Shown piece after piece: positions 44,213 to 52,237 of a stretch of DNA of 64,000 nucleotides (position 1 is its first letter; every line of letters starts with the position of its first letter). The stretch is from Curtobacterium sp. GC_Cur_3 (GTDB taxonomy: Bacteria; Actinomycetota; Actinomycetes; Actinomycetales; Microbacteriaceae): positions 1 to 64,000 of the forward strand of contig NZ_JALNUI010000016.1 of the NCBI RefSeq assembly GCF_026544205.1, in the 5' to 3' direction. The position numbers and the translations under genes are program-made. The notes under the pieces were generated by a model, which did not search any database, was not told the origin of the DNA, and saw only the letters and a program-made list of their open reading frames with translations.

Positions 44213-44890
44213 TCACCGCCCGAGCGCGCCGATCGGCCCGTCCTCGATGTCGGCGAGCACCGCGGCCGCGTCGTCGTACACGGCAGCGGCGCCGGCGTTC
44301 CGCAGTTCGTCGCCCCCGACCCCGCCCGTCATCACCGAGATGCACGTCACCCCCACCTTCGCCGAGGTCTCCACGTCCCACATCGCGTCGCCGATCATGA
44401 CGGCGTTCGACGGGTCGACACCGGCGCGGTCGAGGGCGATCTGCACGATGTCCGGCGCGGGCTTCGCTTCCTCGACGTCCTCGCCGCTCGTCACGACGCT
44501 GATCCATTGCTCGGCGTCGAGCAGTTCGCGCAACCGGACGAGTTCGTTCTCCGGGGCGCTCGTCGCGAGCACGACCGCGTGGCCGCGTGCGGCGACGGCC
44601 TCGAGCAGCTCACGCGCTCCCGGCAGCAGGCGCAGGCGCGGCATGTGCTCGGCGAAGTAGGCCGCCTGGTACTGCTTCGCGGTGTCGCGGTCCTCGTCCG
44701 ACATGTCCGGCACGAGCTCGTCGAGCAGGCGGGAGCCGTCCATCCCGATCAGCCGGTGGATGCGCCAGGCGTCGACCGACTGTCCGGTCACCCGGAAGGC
44801 CCGCCACCAGGCGTCCACGTGCGCGTAGTTGGAGTCGACGAGCGTGCCGTCGATGTCGAACAGGACTGCGGTCGAGGGAGCGTCGGTCAT
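44213..44890 (-). CDS. HAD family hydrolase (phosphoglycolate phosphatase type)
   Basis: A 225-aa HAD phosphatase. Motif I FDIDGTLVDS has nucleophile Asp12 and Asp14; motif II is LATSAPENE (Ser/Thr); motif III Lys lies in EEAKPAPD and motif IV is MIGDAMWDVE. The helical cap (about 20-85) is the C1 type of the Gph/beta-phosphoglucomutase group. Substrate is a small phosphate ester not defined by sequence. Confidence 0.9.
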   Translation of the reverse strand: MTDAPSTAVLFDIDGTLVDSNYAHVDAWWRAFRVTGQSVDAWRIHRLIGMDGSRLLDELVPDMSDEDRDTAKQYQAAYFAEHMPRLRLLPGARELLEAVAARGHAVVLATSAPENELVRLRELLDAEQWISVVTSGEDVEEAKPAPDIVQIALDRAGVDPSNAVMIGDAMWDVETSAKVGVTCISVMTGGVGGDELRNAGAAAVYDDAAAVLADIEDGPIGALGR

Positions 44891-44964
44891 CCGCCCAGCG
44901 AACTCCCGGCGGCCTCATCACCGACCCAGCGAGCCACATGACGCGACGCGACAGCAACGACCGA

Positions 44965-45016
44965 ACGACGGACGGGAGGCACGGTGCCAGCTGGCACCGT
45001 GCCTCCCGTCCGTCGT
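44965..45016 (-). terminator. Family A palindrome, copy A4 (perfect, 52 bp)
   Basis: The longest copy: arms 44965-44990 and 44991-45016 are exact complements, centre GTGCCAGCTGGCAC, outer ACGACGGACGGGAGGC. It is 12 bp after the stop of the leftward stress operon (45028). Confidence 0.78.
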
Positions 45017-45027
45017 GTGGCTGGGTC

Positions 45028-45600
45028 TCAGGCCCCGCGCACGTCCTGTGCGGACGACTGCGCGTTGTCCTTGACGTCGGACGCGGCGCCCTGCGCCTCG
45101 TCCTTCACCGTCTGGGCCGCGTCCTGCGCGGTGCCCTTCAGGTCCTGCGCGTGCTCCTTGGCGGAGTCGCCGAGCTGCGAGCCGACGTCCTTCGCCGTCT
45201 CCTTGACCTGGTCGACGAGGGGCGCTGCGCGGTCCTTGAGTTCACCGGCCAGCTCCTCCTCCTTCGCCGAGGTCGGGATGAGCGAGGACGCGAGCCACCC
45301 GGCACCGAAGGCGATGAGCCCCACGGCGAGCGGGTTGCCCTTGGCCTTCTCGACACCGCGCTGTGCGGCGTCCTTGGCCTGGTCGGTCGCACCGGAGGCA
45401 GAGCCTGAGGCGCTGGAGCGAGCCGAGTCGGCTGCGCCCATGACGGAGTCGCGGACGCCCTGGAAGCGGCTCTTGACCTTCTCGGTCTGACGGTGTGCGA
45501 TCGATGACGGACTCACCTTGTCGGCGAGGGCGTCGACGTCGGACCCGAGGGTCCCCCGTGTCTGCTCGATCTCTGCGCGGATCTCGTCTGGCGTGCTCAT
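45028..45600 (-). CDS. DUF3618 domain protein
   Basis: A 190-aa protein. The DUF3618 domain is residues 1-50 (MSTPDEIRAEIEQTRGTLGS, DVDALADKV), followed by a single hydrophobic segment (PLAVGLIAFGAGWLASSLI, about 88-106) and a long amphipathic Lys/Asp/Ala helix with 11-residue-like repeats (KDRAAPLVDQVKETAKDVGS) similar to LEA proteins. Third gene of a coupled operon. Such proteins are linked to envelope or desiccation stress. Confidence 0.85.
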   Translation of the reverse strand: MSTPDEIRAEIEQTRGTLGSDVDALADKVSPSSIAHRQTEKVKSRFQGVRDSVMGAADSARSSASGSASGATDQAKDAAQRGVEKAKGNPLAVGLIAFGAGWLASSLIPTSAKEEELAGELKDRAAPLVDQVKETAKDVGSQLGDSAKEHAQDLKGTAQDAAQTVKDEAQGAASDVKDNAQSSAQDVRGA

Positions 45601-46040
45601 GCGTTCCTCCCGGAGTTGGGCTTCAGTGCGTCGGGGATCTCCTTGGCCGTCTCCACGGTCTGGGGAGCGCCCTTGATCTGCTTCATCTGCTTGCGTCCCT
45701 GCAGCGCGAGGATGCCGGCGACGATCGCGTAGATGACCGCGATCACGACTGCCGACCACGCGTTGCCGATGAGGTAGCCGAGACCCCACCAGGCGGCGAT
45801 CGACAGGAACAACAGGGCGAACAGCGCGGTCAGGCCGGCGCCGCCGAACATGCCGGCACCCTTGCCCGCCTTCTTCGCGGACTCGGTGAGCTCGGCCTTC
45901 GCCAGCGCCACCTCCTGCCGGAACAGGCTGGAGATGTCGCGGGAGACGTCGGTGAGGAGTTCACCGAGCGGTGTGGTCGCGGCGCGTTCCTCGGGGGTCG
46001 GTTCGCCGATCCCGGACGGGCCGGGGACGGAATGGCTCAT
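45597..46040 (-). CDS. Actinobacterial holin-X / phage holin superfamily III protein
   Basis: A 147-aa protein with an amphipathic helix about 28-60 (ELLTDVSRDISSLFRQEVAL, AKAELTESAKKAGKG) and two membrane helices (about 65-87, 92-112), the layout of the Act-Holin-X family. Despite the name, these chromosomal proteins are not known to lyse cells; no phage genes are near. Both ends overlap neighbouring genes by ATGA. Probably scaffolds the other two operon products at the membrane. Confidence 0.85.
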   Translation of the reverse strand: MSHSVPGPSGIGEPTPEERAATTPLGELLTDVSRDISSLFRQEVALAKAELTESAKKAGKGAGMFGGAGLTALFALLFLSIAAWWGLGYLIGNAWSAVVIAVIYAIVAGILALQGRKQMKQIKGAPQTVETAKEIPDALKPNSGRNA

Positions 46041-46981
46041 ACGCCGGTCCCCGTCCCGGTGGTGCCGGTGCCCGTCGTGTGGGTCGTGCCGGTGCCCGTG
46101 GTGCCGGGCGTGTGGGTCGTGCCGGTGCCCGTGGCGTCGGCTTCCTTCTCGTGCTTGACCTCGGTGGTGATCGCCTTGGTCAGACGGCCCGCGAGGATCC
46201 CCGCGCCGGCGGCCATCGCGATGAACGCACCGGGACGCTTGGCGGCGAAGGACTTGACCTCGTCGAGGAGGGAGCCCGGGTCGCGGTTCTCGAGGAAGCC
46301 GGCGGCCGAGGACGCACGGCCCGACAGGTCGCGGACGACGCGCGAGGCGACACCCTGCTCCTCGTCGTTGTCCGCCATGCGGCCGAGCTGCTCGCCCAGG
46401 CTCTTCAGCCCGCTGGCGGCACGCTGCTGCTGCTCGCCGGCCTGCTGCTTGAGGTTCTCGGACGCCTGGCCGTAGAGCTGCTTGGCGTGGTCGGTCGCCT
46501 CGGAGGCCACGTTGGCGGCCTGCTCCTTGGCGGTGCCGGCGACGTTCGCGGCCTTCTCCTTGGCGTCACCAGCGACGTCCTGTGCTGCACCCTTGGCCGC
46601 GTCGGCCTTGGCCTTGGCGTCCGAGTCGGAGCCGCCGGAGGACGAGCCACCGGAGGACGGGCCGCCGGAGATGCCGGCGGTGCTGCCCGAGCCGGGCAGG
46701 AGGTCGTGGTCCGCGATCGAGCCGGTCGCCGAGCCGGGGGCACCGGCGCCGCTGAGGCCGGCGGCCGACGGGGTCGCGGGGAGCTGCTCGCTCGCGGGGA
46801 CCGCCGAGGAGGTCGAGTCGTCGCCGAGTCCGAGGAGGTCGGCGTCGCGTCCGTCCTCGAGCGGGGTGGTGTCCGCCCAGGTAGGCACGGTCACTCCGGG
46901 GTGGATCTCGTGGCCCTCGGCGGCAGCCGTGCGGTCGTGGATCGGGGTCCCGGAGTCGTTCCCGGGTGGGTTCGTGGTCAT
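46037..46981 (-). CDS. LEA-like, low-complexity stress protein
   Basis: A 314-aa protein, first in the operon. Residues 1-110 are disordered (Pro, Ser, Gly). Residues about 117-200 form a long amphipathic helix (DAKAKADAAKGAAQDVAGD, AKEQAANVASEATDHAKQLY) of the group 3 LEA type. One hydrophobic helix (FIAMAAGAGILAGRLTKAI, about 262-280) and a Thr/Gly/His tail follow (repeats of TGTGTTHT). ATG at 46981. Likely protects the membrane during drying or osmotic stress. Confidence 0.75.
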   Translation of the reverse strand: MTTNPPGNDSGTPIHDRTAAAEGHEIHPGVTVPTWADTTPLEDGRDADLLGLGDDSTSSAVPASEQLPATPSAAGLSGAGAPGSATGSIADHDLLPGSGSTAGISGGPSSGGSSSGGSDSDAKAKADAAKGAAQDVAGDAKEKAANVAGTAKEQAANVASEATDHAKQLYGQASENLKQQAGEQQQRAASGLKSLGEQLGRMADNDEEQGVASRVVRDLSGRASSAAGFLENRDPGSLLDEVKSFAAKRPGAFIAMAAGAGILAGRLTKAITTEVKHEKEADATGTGTTHTPGTTGTGTTHTTGTGTTGTGTGV

Positions 46982-47113
46982 GATGAGCCTTCCGGTCGTC
47001 CGCCGCGGGCACTGCACCAGCGGCGTGCGTCACAAGGTGGTCGCCCGCTGCTGCTCACGGTCACAGGAAGGTCACGAAACCGCGTCCAGCGGATGAGCGG
47101 CCGCGATCTGCTC

Positions 47114-47220
47114 GGTCGGCGCGGTCGGCGCGGTCGGCGCGGTCGGCGCGGTCGGCGCGGTGCGAGGTTGACCGCCCCGTGCGGGGTGACAGGCCCGCAC
47201 CCGGTGTGCGACCTCGCACC
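47114..47220. repeat. 9-bp tandem repeat followed by family B element B1
   Basis: 47114-47158 is GGTCGGCGC repeated five times without error. It runs straight into element B1: GGTGCGAGGT (47159-47168) and its inverse ACCTCGCACC (47211-47220), with an inner CCCCG-TG-CGGGG hairpin (47175-47186). The whole 46982-47288 gap has no convincing gene; it lies 5' of the stress operon and 3' of the XRE gene. Confidence 0.7.
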
Positions 47221-47288
47221 GGCCGGGGCAGCGCGCACCGTGCGAGGCCAGCGCCGGCCGCCGGCCGCCCTCCGCCGGCGCCCCGCCC

Positions 47289-47897
47289 TCAGGACGCCGG
47301 ACGGGACCGCACGTGCGCCCGCTCCCCCTGCGGTCCGTAGAGGCAGAGCACCTCGGTCACCTGGTCCGTCACGTTGCCGATCCAGTGCGGCGTGTGGGTG
47401 TCGAACTCGGCGACCTCGCCCGGCCCGAGGTCGAGGTCGTGCTCGCCGAGCAGCAGCCGCAACCGCCCGGACATGACGTAGAGCCACTCGTAGCCCTCGT
47501 GCGTCCGGAGGGAGGGCTCCCCGCCCGGCGAGCGCGGCGGGAACAGCTGCTTGAACGAGCGCACGCCGCCGGTCCGCCGGGTCAGCGGCACCACCACCCG
47601 GTCGCCGTGCTGCTCGGGCTTCAGGTGCACCCGAGGGTCCCCGGTCCGCGGTGCCCCCACCAGGTCGTCGAGCGGCACCTGGTACGCCTGCGCGAGCGGC
47701 AGCAGGAGCTCCAGCGTGGGCTTCCGCTGCCCGGACTCGAGGCGCGAGAGCGTGCTGACGGAGATCCCCGTCTGCTCCGCGAGCGCCGCCAACGTCACCT
47801 CCTGGCGCTGCCGCAGCGTGCGCAGGCGCGGGCCGACGCCGTCGACGACCTGCGCCGTCGTCCGCGGCGTGCGCCGAGCCTCCTGGTCGTGTCCCAT
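47289..47897 (-). CDS. XRE-cupin transcriptional regulator
   Basis: A 202-aa regulator with an N-terminal helix-turn-helix (about 20-78; RLRTLRQRQEVTLAALAEQT, GISVSTLSRLESGQRKPT) and a C-terminal cupin (about 115-195; HEGYEWLYVMSGRLRLLLGE, DTHTPHWIGN). The cupin binds a small ligand or metal. ATG at 47897. Divergent from a thioredoxin-reductase-like gene across 66 bp that contains repeated GTTGCCAG words, a likely shared operator. Confidence 0.9.
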   Translation of the reverse strand: MGHDQEARRTPRTTAQVVDGVGPRLRTLRQRQEVTLAALAEQTGISVSTLSRLESGQRKPTLELLLPLAQAYQVPLDDLVGAPRTGDPRVHLKPEQHGDRVVVPLTRRTGGVRSFKQLFPPRSPGGEPSLRTHEGYEWLYVMSGRLRLLLGEHDLDLGPGEVAEFDTHTPHWIGNVTDQVTEVLCLYGPQGERAHVRSRPAS

Positions 47898-47905
47898 GGC
47901 CCCAT

Positions 47906-47940
47906 GTTGCCAGAGCAGCAACGAAGGTTGCCAGTGTTGC
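47906..47940. promoter_or_regulatory. GTTGC repeats between XRE-cupin and oxidoreductase genes
   Basis: GTTGCCAG occurs at 47906-47913 and 47927-47934, a third GTTGC at 47936-47940, and an inverted GCAAC at 47918-47922 pairs with the first (N7 spacer). In a 66-bp divergent promoter this is a strong candidate for the XRE-cupin binding site. Confidence 0.55.
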
Positions 47941-47963
47941 GACGGGAGCCGCACCATGTGCGC

Positions 47964-48938
47964 ATGTCCAACACCCACGACGTCCTCGTCATCGGCGGCG
48001 GAGCCGCCGGCCTCGCCGCAGCGCTCATCCTCGGCCGGTCCCGCCGGTCCGTCCTCGTCGTCGACGGCGGCGCACCCCGCAACGCCCGCGCCGAGGGCGT
48101 CCACAACTACCTCGGGCAGGAGGGCACCTCGCCCGCCGACCTGCTCCGCACCGGTCGCGACGAGGTCGCCCGGTACGGCGTCACCGTCACGGCCGGGAGG
48201 CTCGTGGCCGCGACCGCCGGACCCGTCGCTGACGGCGACCCGGTCGGCTTCACGGCCACCCTCGACTCCGGCGAGCAGGTGTCGGCCCGGCGCGTGGTCG
48301 TCGCCTCCGGCGCCGTGGACGTCCTGCCGGACGTGCCGGGTCTCGCGGAGCAGTGGGGCCGCGGGGTGGTGCACTGCCCGTTCTGCCACGGGTGGGAGAT
48401 CCGCGACCGGCGGATCGGCGTCCTGGTCGGGACCCCGTTCGGCGCTCACCACGCGCTGATGTTCCGGGCGCTGAGCGACGACGTGACGGCGTTCGTCGTC
48501 GACCCCACGTTCGCTGACGACACCGCCCGAGCCGGTTTCGCTGCTCGGGGGATCAGGGTCGTGGATGCTCGCGTGACCCGGGTGCTCGCCGCGGACGGTC
48601 GTCTGTCGGGGGTCGAGCTCGACGACGGCTCCGTGGTGGAGCTCGACGCCCTGGCCACCGCGAGCACGGCCGAGGCGCGGGTCGAGGGGCTCGAGGGCCT
48701 CGGGCTCGTCGCGGTCGACCAGTTCATGGGCGACCACCGGATCGCCAGCGCCCTCACGGTCGGGCCGACGGGGGCGACCGACGTCCCCGGGGTGTGGGCC
48801 GCCGGCAACGTGGCGTCGCCGATGGCCACGGTGATCGCGTCGGCCGCTGCCGGGACGATGGCGGGTGCTGCCGTGCACGGGGACCTCGTGCAGGCGGACC
48901 TGGCGGCCGCTCTGGCGCTGGTCGACACCGCGCGGTGA
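47964..48938 (+). CDS. Thioredoxin reductase-like NAD(P)/FAD oxidoreductase
   Basis: A 324-aa flavoprotein of the thioredoxin reductase fold. FAD loop VIGGGAAGLAAALILGRS at 9-26, redox-active CPFC at 138-141 (CATC or CAVC in true TrxB) and GVWAAGNVASP near the end for FAD. The Arg pair that binds NADPH is not obvious after the second loop. The ATG at 47964 is near the divergent XRE-cupin start. More like the stand-alone CPFC/CPYC enzymes that often pair with XRE-cupin regulators than the housekeeping TrxB. Confidence 0.88.
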   Translation: MSNTHDVLVIGGGAAGLAAALILGRSRRSVLVVDGGAPRNARAEGVHNYLGQEGTSPADLLRTGRDEVARYGVTVTAGRLVAATAGPVADGDPVGFTATLDSGEQVSARRVVVASGAVDVLPDVPGLAEQWGRGVVHCPFCHGWEIRDRRIGVLVGTPFGAHHALMFRALSDDVTAFVVDPTFADDTARAGFAARGIRVVDARVTRVLAADGRLSGVELDDGSVVELDALATASTAEARVEGLEGLGLVAVDQFMGDHRIASALTVGPTGATDVPGVWAAGNVASPMATVIASAAAGTMAGAAVHGDLVQADLAAALALVDTAR

Positions 48939-48964
48939 GACGCGCCGTGGTGCGGCCCGGCGTG

Positions 48965-49024
48965 GTGCGAGGTTGACCACTCCGTGCGGCCTCACGGGGT
49001 CGCACGGGGCGTACGACCTCGCAC
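48965..49024. repeat. Dispersed repeat family B, copy B2
   Basis: GTGCGAGGT (48965-48973) and its inverse ACCTCGCAC (49016-49024) bound a 60-bp element; the left part continues TGACCACTCCGTGCGG, close to B1 and B3. Further GCTCGCACGG words follow to 49085. It sits between convergent genes (ends 48938 and 49088) and could act as a terminator. Confidence 0.65.
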
Positions 49025-49087
49025 GGGCCGGAGCGGCTCGCACGGTGCGGCGCCGGGCGTCGGCGGCGCGGCTCGCACGGTGCGAGC

Positions 49088-49765
49088 TCAGGCCACGCGG
49101 TACCCGGCCTGCGCGGCCAGCAGCGGCGCGAGCGCGTAGAGCTGGTCCGTGCCGATCGTCGCACCGCGGAAGCCCTCGAGCCGCTCGACCCGATCGAGGT
49201 CGGCGCCGCGCAGGTCCACGTGTTCGATGCGGGTGTTCGAGCCCTCGGCCGCGCGGATCCGAGTGCCCTCGAAGGACACGCGCAGCAGTCGGGCGTCGGC
49301 GATGTCGAGCTCGTCGATGACGCAGTCGCGGAACACCACGTCGGTCACCGTCGCACCGCGGAGGTTGACGAACCCGAGCTTCATGCCGACGAACTCGACG
49401 CCGTTCAGCCCCGAGTCGTACAGCTCGGCGGACCCGATGCGCCCGCCGGCGACCCGGACCTCGCGCCACGAACTGCTCGACGCGCGGAGCACCGGCGCGT
49501 CGAGGCTCTCGATGACGGTGTCGCGCACGCGGAGTCCCCGCAGGTCGGCGGCGTCGGCGTGGAGCACCTCGACGACGCACTCCTCGAGCTCGAGGTCCGG
49601 CAGCCGCTCCCCCGCCAGGTCGAGCGACGCGATCCGCCGGCCGTCGATGCGGTCGCCCGTGAGCACGTCCCCCGGCCCTGCGACCCAGTCGGTGAGGTCG
49701 GACGGAACGGACAGGGTGATGCGCGGGGCGTCGGTGCCGGAGGACTTCGCGGAGGATCGGGCCAT
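49088..49765 (-). CDS. Pentapeptide-repeat-like protein
   Basis: A 225-aa protein with a right-handed quadrilateral beta-helix of degenerate pentapeptides from about 40 to 205: LDLAGERLPDLELEECVVEV, ADAADLRGLRV, ELYDSGLNGVEFVGMKLGFV and NLRGATVTDVVF, where every fifth position is Leu, Phe or Val. Some family members mimic DNA and protect gyrase, but many have no known role. ATG at 49765. Single gene. Confidence 0.8.
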   Translation of the reverse strand: MARSSAKSSGTDAPRITLSVPSDLTDWVAGPGDVLTGDRIDGRRIASLDLAGERLPDLELEECVVEVLHADAADLRGLRVRDTVIESLDAPVLRASSSSWREVRVAGGRIGSAELYDSGLNGVEFVGMKLGFVNLRGATVTDVVFRDCVIDELDIADARLLRVSFEGTRIRAAEGSNTRIEHVDLRGADLDRVERLEGFRGATIGTDQLYALAPLLAAQAGYRVA

Positions 49766-49806
49766 GTGCCCAGTCTGCCGGTCCGCACCGACGACGCCGC
49801 CGCGGC

Positions 49807-49860
49807 GGCAGGCGCAGCCGCAGCGGCAGGCGCAGCCGCAGCGGCAGGCGCAGCCGCAGC
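49807..49860. repeat. 18-bp tandem repeat, three perfect copies
   Basis: GGCAGGCGCAGCCGCAGC repeats at 49807, 49825 and 49843 with no mismatch. It lies between the epimerase stop (49874) and the pentapeptide gene start (49765). The sequence within the unit is itself built from CAGC/GGCAGGCG, consistent with slippage. Not part of a gene. Confidence 0.85.
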
Positions 49861-49873
49861 GGGCGCGACCCGG

Positions 49874-50902
49874 CTACCCGCTGAGGGGAGCCGACCCGGG
49901 GACGTTCGTCTCGGTCGCGAAGCCGGCCACCAGGTCACGGAGCGCGTCCGTGGCGGTGTGGCGAGCCTCCCACCCGAGTTCCGTGCGCGCACGGTCGGTC
50001 GACATGACCGGCACCGACGCCGCGATGTCGATCCAGCCGGCGTCCGTCGGCTGCAGCCGCAGGCGCCAGGTCAGGGTGACGATCCCGCGGAGCAGGCCGA
50101 GCGGGATGCGGACCGCACCGCGCATGCGCAGGACCCGCGCGATGCGGGGCGGCGTGAGCACCGGCTCGGCGGCGATGTTGAACGCGCCGCCGGCTCGTCG
50201 GTCGATCGTGCGCCAGTAGGCGTCGGCGACGTCGTCGGCGTGCACGGCCTGGAACACGAACGGGTACGGCAGGGGCAGCACGGCCCACTGGATCCACCGG
50301 ACGGCCCGCATCGGGACCAGGTGGCCGAGGAACAGCCCGCGGATCTCGGCGGCAGCAGCCCGCTGGAAGATCAGTCCGGGGCGCAGGCGGGTGAGGACCA
50401 CCTCGGGGTGCGCGAGGGCGAAGGCGTCCATCGCCCGCTCGTTCTCCGCCTTGTGGATGGCGTACGTGGCGGTGGGGATGCCGTCGGTCGGGAAGGTCTC
50501 GTCGACACGGTGACGCTTGCCCTCCACGTCGACGCCGCGGTACGCACCGACAGATGACGCGATGACGACCTGCGGCACCTCGGCACGGGCGACGGCCTCG
50601 AGGACGTTCGCCGTGCCCACGACGTTGGTGCGGTGCTGCGCGGGGATGTCGTGCGTCGGCTGCAGGGCCCACGCCAGGTTCACCACCGCGTCGGCACCCC
50701 GGAACACGGCGACCAGCTGGTCGACCGCGTCCGGAGCCCCGACGTCGACGGCGTGCCAGGCGGCGTCGCCGTACGGCGCGGTGTGCACGTCGGGCAGGCG
50801 TCGGGCGACCCCGACGACCTGGACGTCCGACTCCGCCGACAGGCGACGGAGCACGGCGGTCCCGACGTTGCCCGTCGCGCCGACGACGACGACGCGGGTC
50901 AC
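49874..50902 (-). CDS. NAD-dependent epimerase/dehydratase (extended SDR)
   Basis: A 342-aa extended SDR. NAD loop VVVVGATGNVGTAVLRRL at 4-21, the Ser in IASSVGAYRG and the catalytic pair in YAIHK (Tyr-x-x-x-Lys). The substrate part includes RPGLIFQRAAAAEIRGLF. GTG at 50902 overlaps the alcohol dehydrogenase stop (GTGA), so the two are co-translated. Substrate unknown, perhaps a nucleotide sugar or a hydroxy compound. Confidence 0.88.
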   Translation of the reverse strand: MTRVVVVGATGNVGTAVLRRLSAESDVQVVGVARRLPDVHTAPYGDAAWHAVDVGAPDAVDQLVAVFRGADAVVNLAWALQPTHDIPAQHRTNVVGTANVLEAVARAEVPQVVIASSVGAYRGVDVEGKRHRVDETFPTDGIPTATYAIHKAENERAMDAFALAHPEVVLTRLRPGLIFQRAAAAEIRGLFLGHLVPMRAVRWIQWAVLPLPYPFVFQAVHADDVADAYWRTIDRRAGGAFNIAAEPVLTPPRIARVLRMRGAVRIPLGLLRGIVTLTWRLRLQPTDAGWIDIAASVPVMSTDRARTELGWEARHTATDALRDLVAGFATETNVPGSAPLSG

Positions 50903-52092
50903 GCCGCGGCCATGGCGGGGTCGAGGACGACCTTCACGCAGTTGTCCTGCTTCTTCTGGAAGACCTCGTACATGTGCGGGGCGTCCTCGAGCGACACGCG
51001 GTGCGACGTCAGGTCGAGCGTGCCGAGCGGGTCCGACGGGTCGGAGACGAGCGGCATGATGTCGTCGATCCAGCGCTTCACGTTGCACTGGCCCTCGCGG
51101 ATGGTGATCTGCTTGTCGAACAGCGTCATCATCGGCATCGGGTCGGCCATGCCGCCGTAGACGCCGCTCAGGGAGACGGTGCCGCCGCGGCGGACCAGGT
51201 CGATCGCGGTGTGCACGGCGTCGAGCCGGTCGACACCGGCGGTCTCGATGGCCTTCTGCGCGAGCTTGTCGGGCAGCAGGCCCGCGGCGCGCTGGGCGAA
51301 CCCGGCGACGGGGTTGCCGTGCGCCTCCATGCCCACACCGTCGACGACGGCGTCCGGGCCGCGGCCGTCGGTCAGGTCGACGAGCTCGGCGACCAGGTCC
51401 TTGGACATGTCGAACGTCTCGATGCCGTACTTCGCCGCGAGGTCACGACGAACCTGCTCCGGCTCGACGGCGAGCACGCGGTAGCCGAGGTGCTTGCCGA
51501 TGCGGGCGGCGAACTGCCCCACCGGGCCGAGGCCGAGCACCGCGAGCGTGCCGCCCTCGGGGACGTCGGCGTACTGCACGGCCTGCCACGCGGTCGGCAG
51601 GATGTCGCTCATGAAGAGCCAGCGGTCGTCGGGGGTGCCGTCGTCCGGGATCACGATGGGGCCGTAGTCGGCGTGCGGCACGCGGAGGTACTCGGCCTGG
51701 CCACCGGGGACCTGGCCGTACATCTTCGTGTAGCCGAACAGGGCCGCACCGCTGCCGTACTCGGTGACCTGGGTGGTCTCGCACTGGGACTGCAGCCCGC
51801 GCTGGCACATGTAGCAGTGCCCGCAGGAGATGTTGAAGGGGACGACGACGCGGTCGCCGACCTTGAGGTTCGTGACGGCGGAGCCGACCTCCTCGACGAT
51901 GCCCATCGGCTCGTGGCCCAGGACGTCGCCCTTGTCGATGTACGGGCCGAGCACACGGTACAGGTGCAGGTCGGAGCCGCAGATCGCCGTGGAGGTGATC
52001 CGCACGATCGCGTCGGTCGGCTCCTGGATGGTCGGGTCGGGAACGGTCTCGACGGACACCTTCTCGGTGCCCTGCCAGGTCAGTGCGCGCAT
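50899..52092 (-). CDS. Zinc-dependent alcohol dehydrogenase
   Basis: A 397-aa medium-chain dehydrogenase. Catalytic zinc ligands Cys38, His60 and Glu61 (ICGSDLH, LGHEPMG) and structural zinc Cys90, Cys93, Cys96 and Cys104 are all present. NAD loop is VLGLGPVGQFAARI. Insertions after about 110 and around 270 resemble the glutathione-independent formaldehyde dehydrogenase subgroup. ATG at 52092. Coupled to the downstream epimerase. Confidence 0.92.
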   Translation of the reverse strand: MRALTWQGTEKVSVETVPDPTIQEPTDAIVRITSTAICGSDLHLYRVLGPYIDKGDVLGHEPMGIVEEVGSAVTNLKVGDRVVVPFNISCGHCYMCQRGLQSQCETTQVTEYGSGAALFGYTKMYGQVPGGQAEYLRVPHADYGPIVIPDDGTPDDRWLFMSDILPTAWQAVQYADVPEGGTLAVLGLGPVGQFAARIGKHLGYRVLAVEPEQVRRDLAAKYGIETFDMSKDLVAELVDLTDGRGPDAVVDGVGMEAHGNPVAGFAQRAAGLLPDKLAQKAIETAGVDRLDAVHTAIDLVRRGGTVSLSGVYGGMADPMPMMTLFDKQITIREGQCNVKRWIDDIMPLVSDPSDPLGTLDLTSHRVSLEDAPHMYEVFQKKQDNCVKVVLDPAMAAA

Positions 52093-52199
52093 GAGCGCTC
52101 CTCTCGTCGCGGGGGTCGAGCCGAGTGGGAGGCACGGCTGACGTCCCCCTCCTGGGTACGCGCACCTCCCGTGGCGCGCTCCCAGCCCGGATGCGGTCG

Positions 52200-52231
52200 G
52201 GAGGCTCGTGGCGGCGCCGCCACGAGCCTCC
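52200..52231 (-). terminator. Family A palindrome, copy A5 (perfect, 32 bp)
   Basis: GGAGGCTCGTGGCGGC at 52200-52215 and its exact complement at 52216-52231, no spacer. The outer GGTCGGGAGGC/GCCTCCAGTCC is less regular than other copies. It lies 7 bp 3' of the phosphotransferase stop (52238). Confidence 0.72.
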
Positions 52232-52237
52232 AGTCCG

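Noticed and set aside
45597..46040. Holin-X gene as sign of a prophage
   Set aside because: No other phage gene, integrase or attachment site is near; this family is common in actinobacterial chromosomes and is coupled to stress genes here.
49807..49860. CRISPR-like array
   Set aside because: Units are contiguous without spacers and no cas gene is present; it is a simple tandem repeat.
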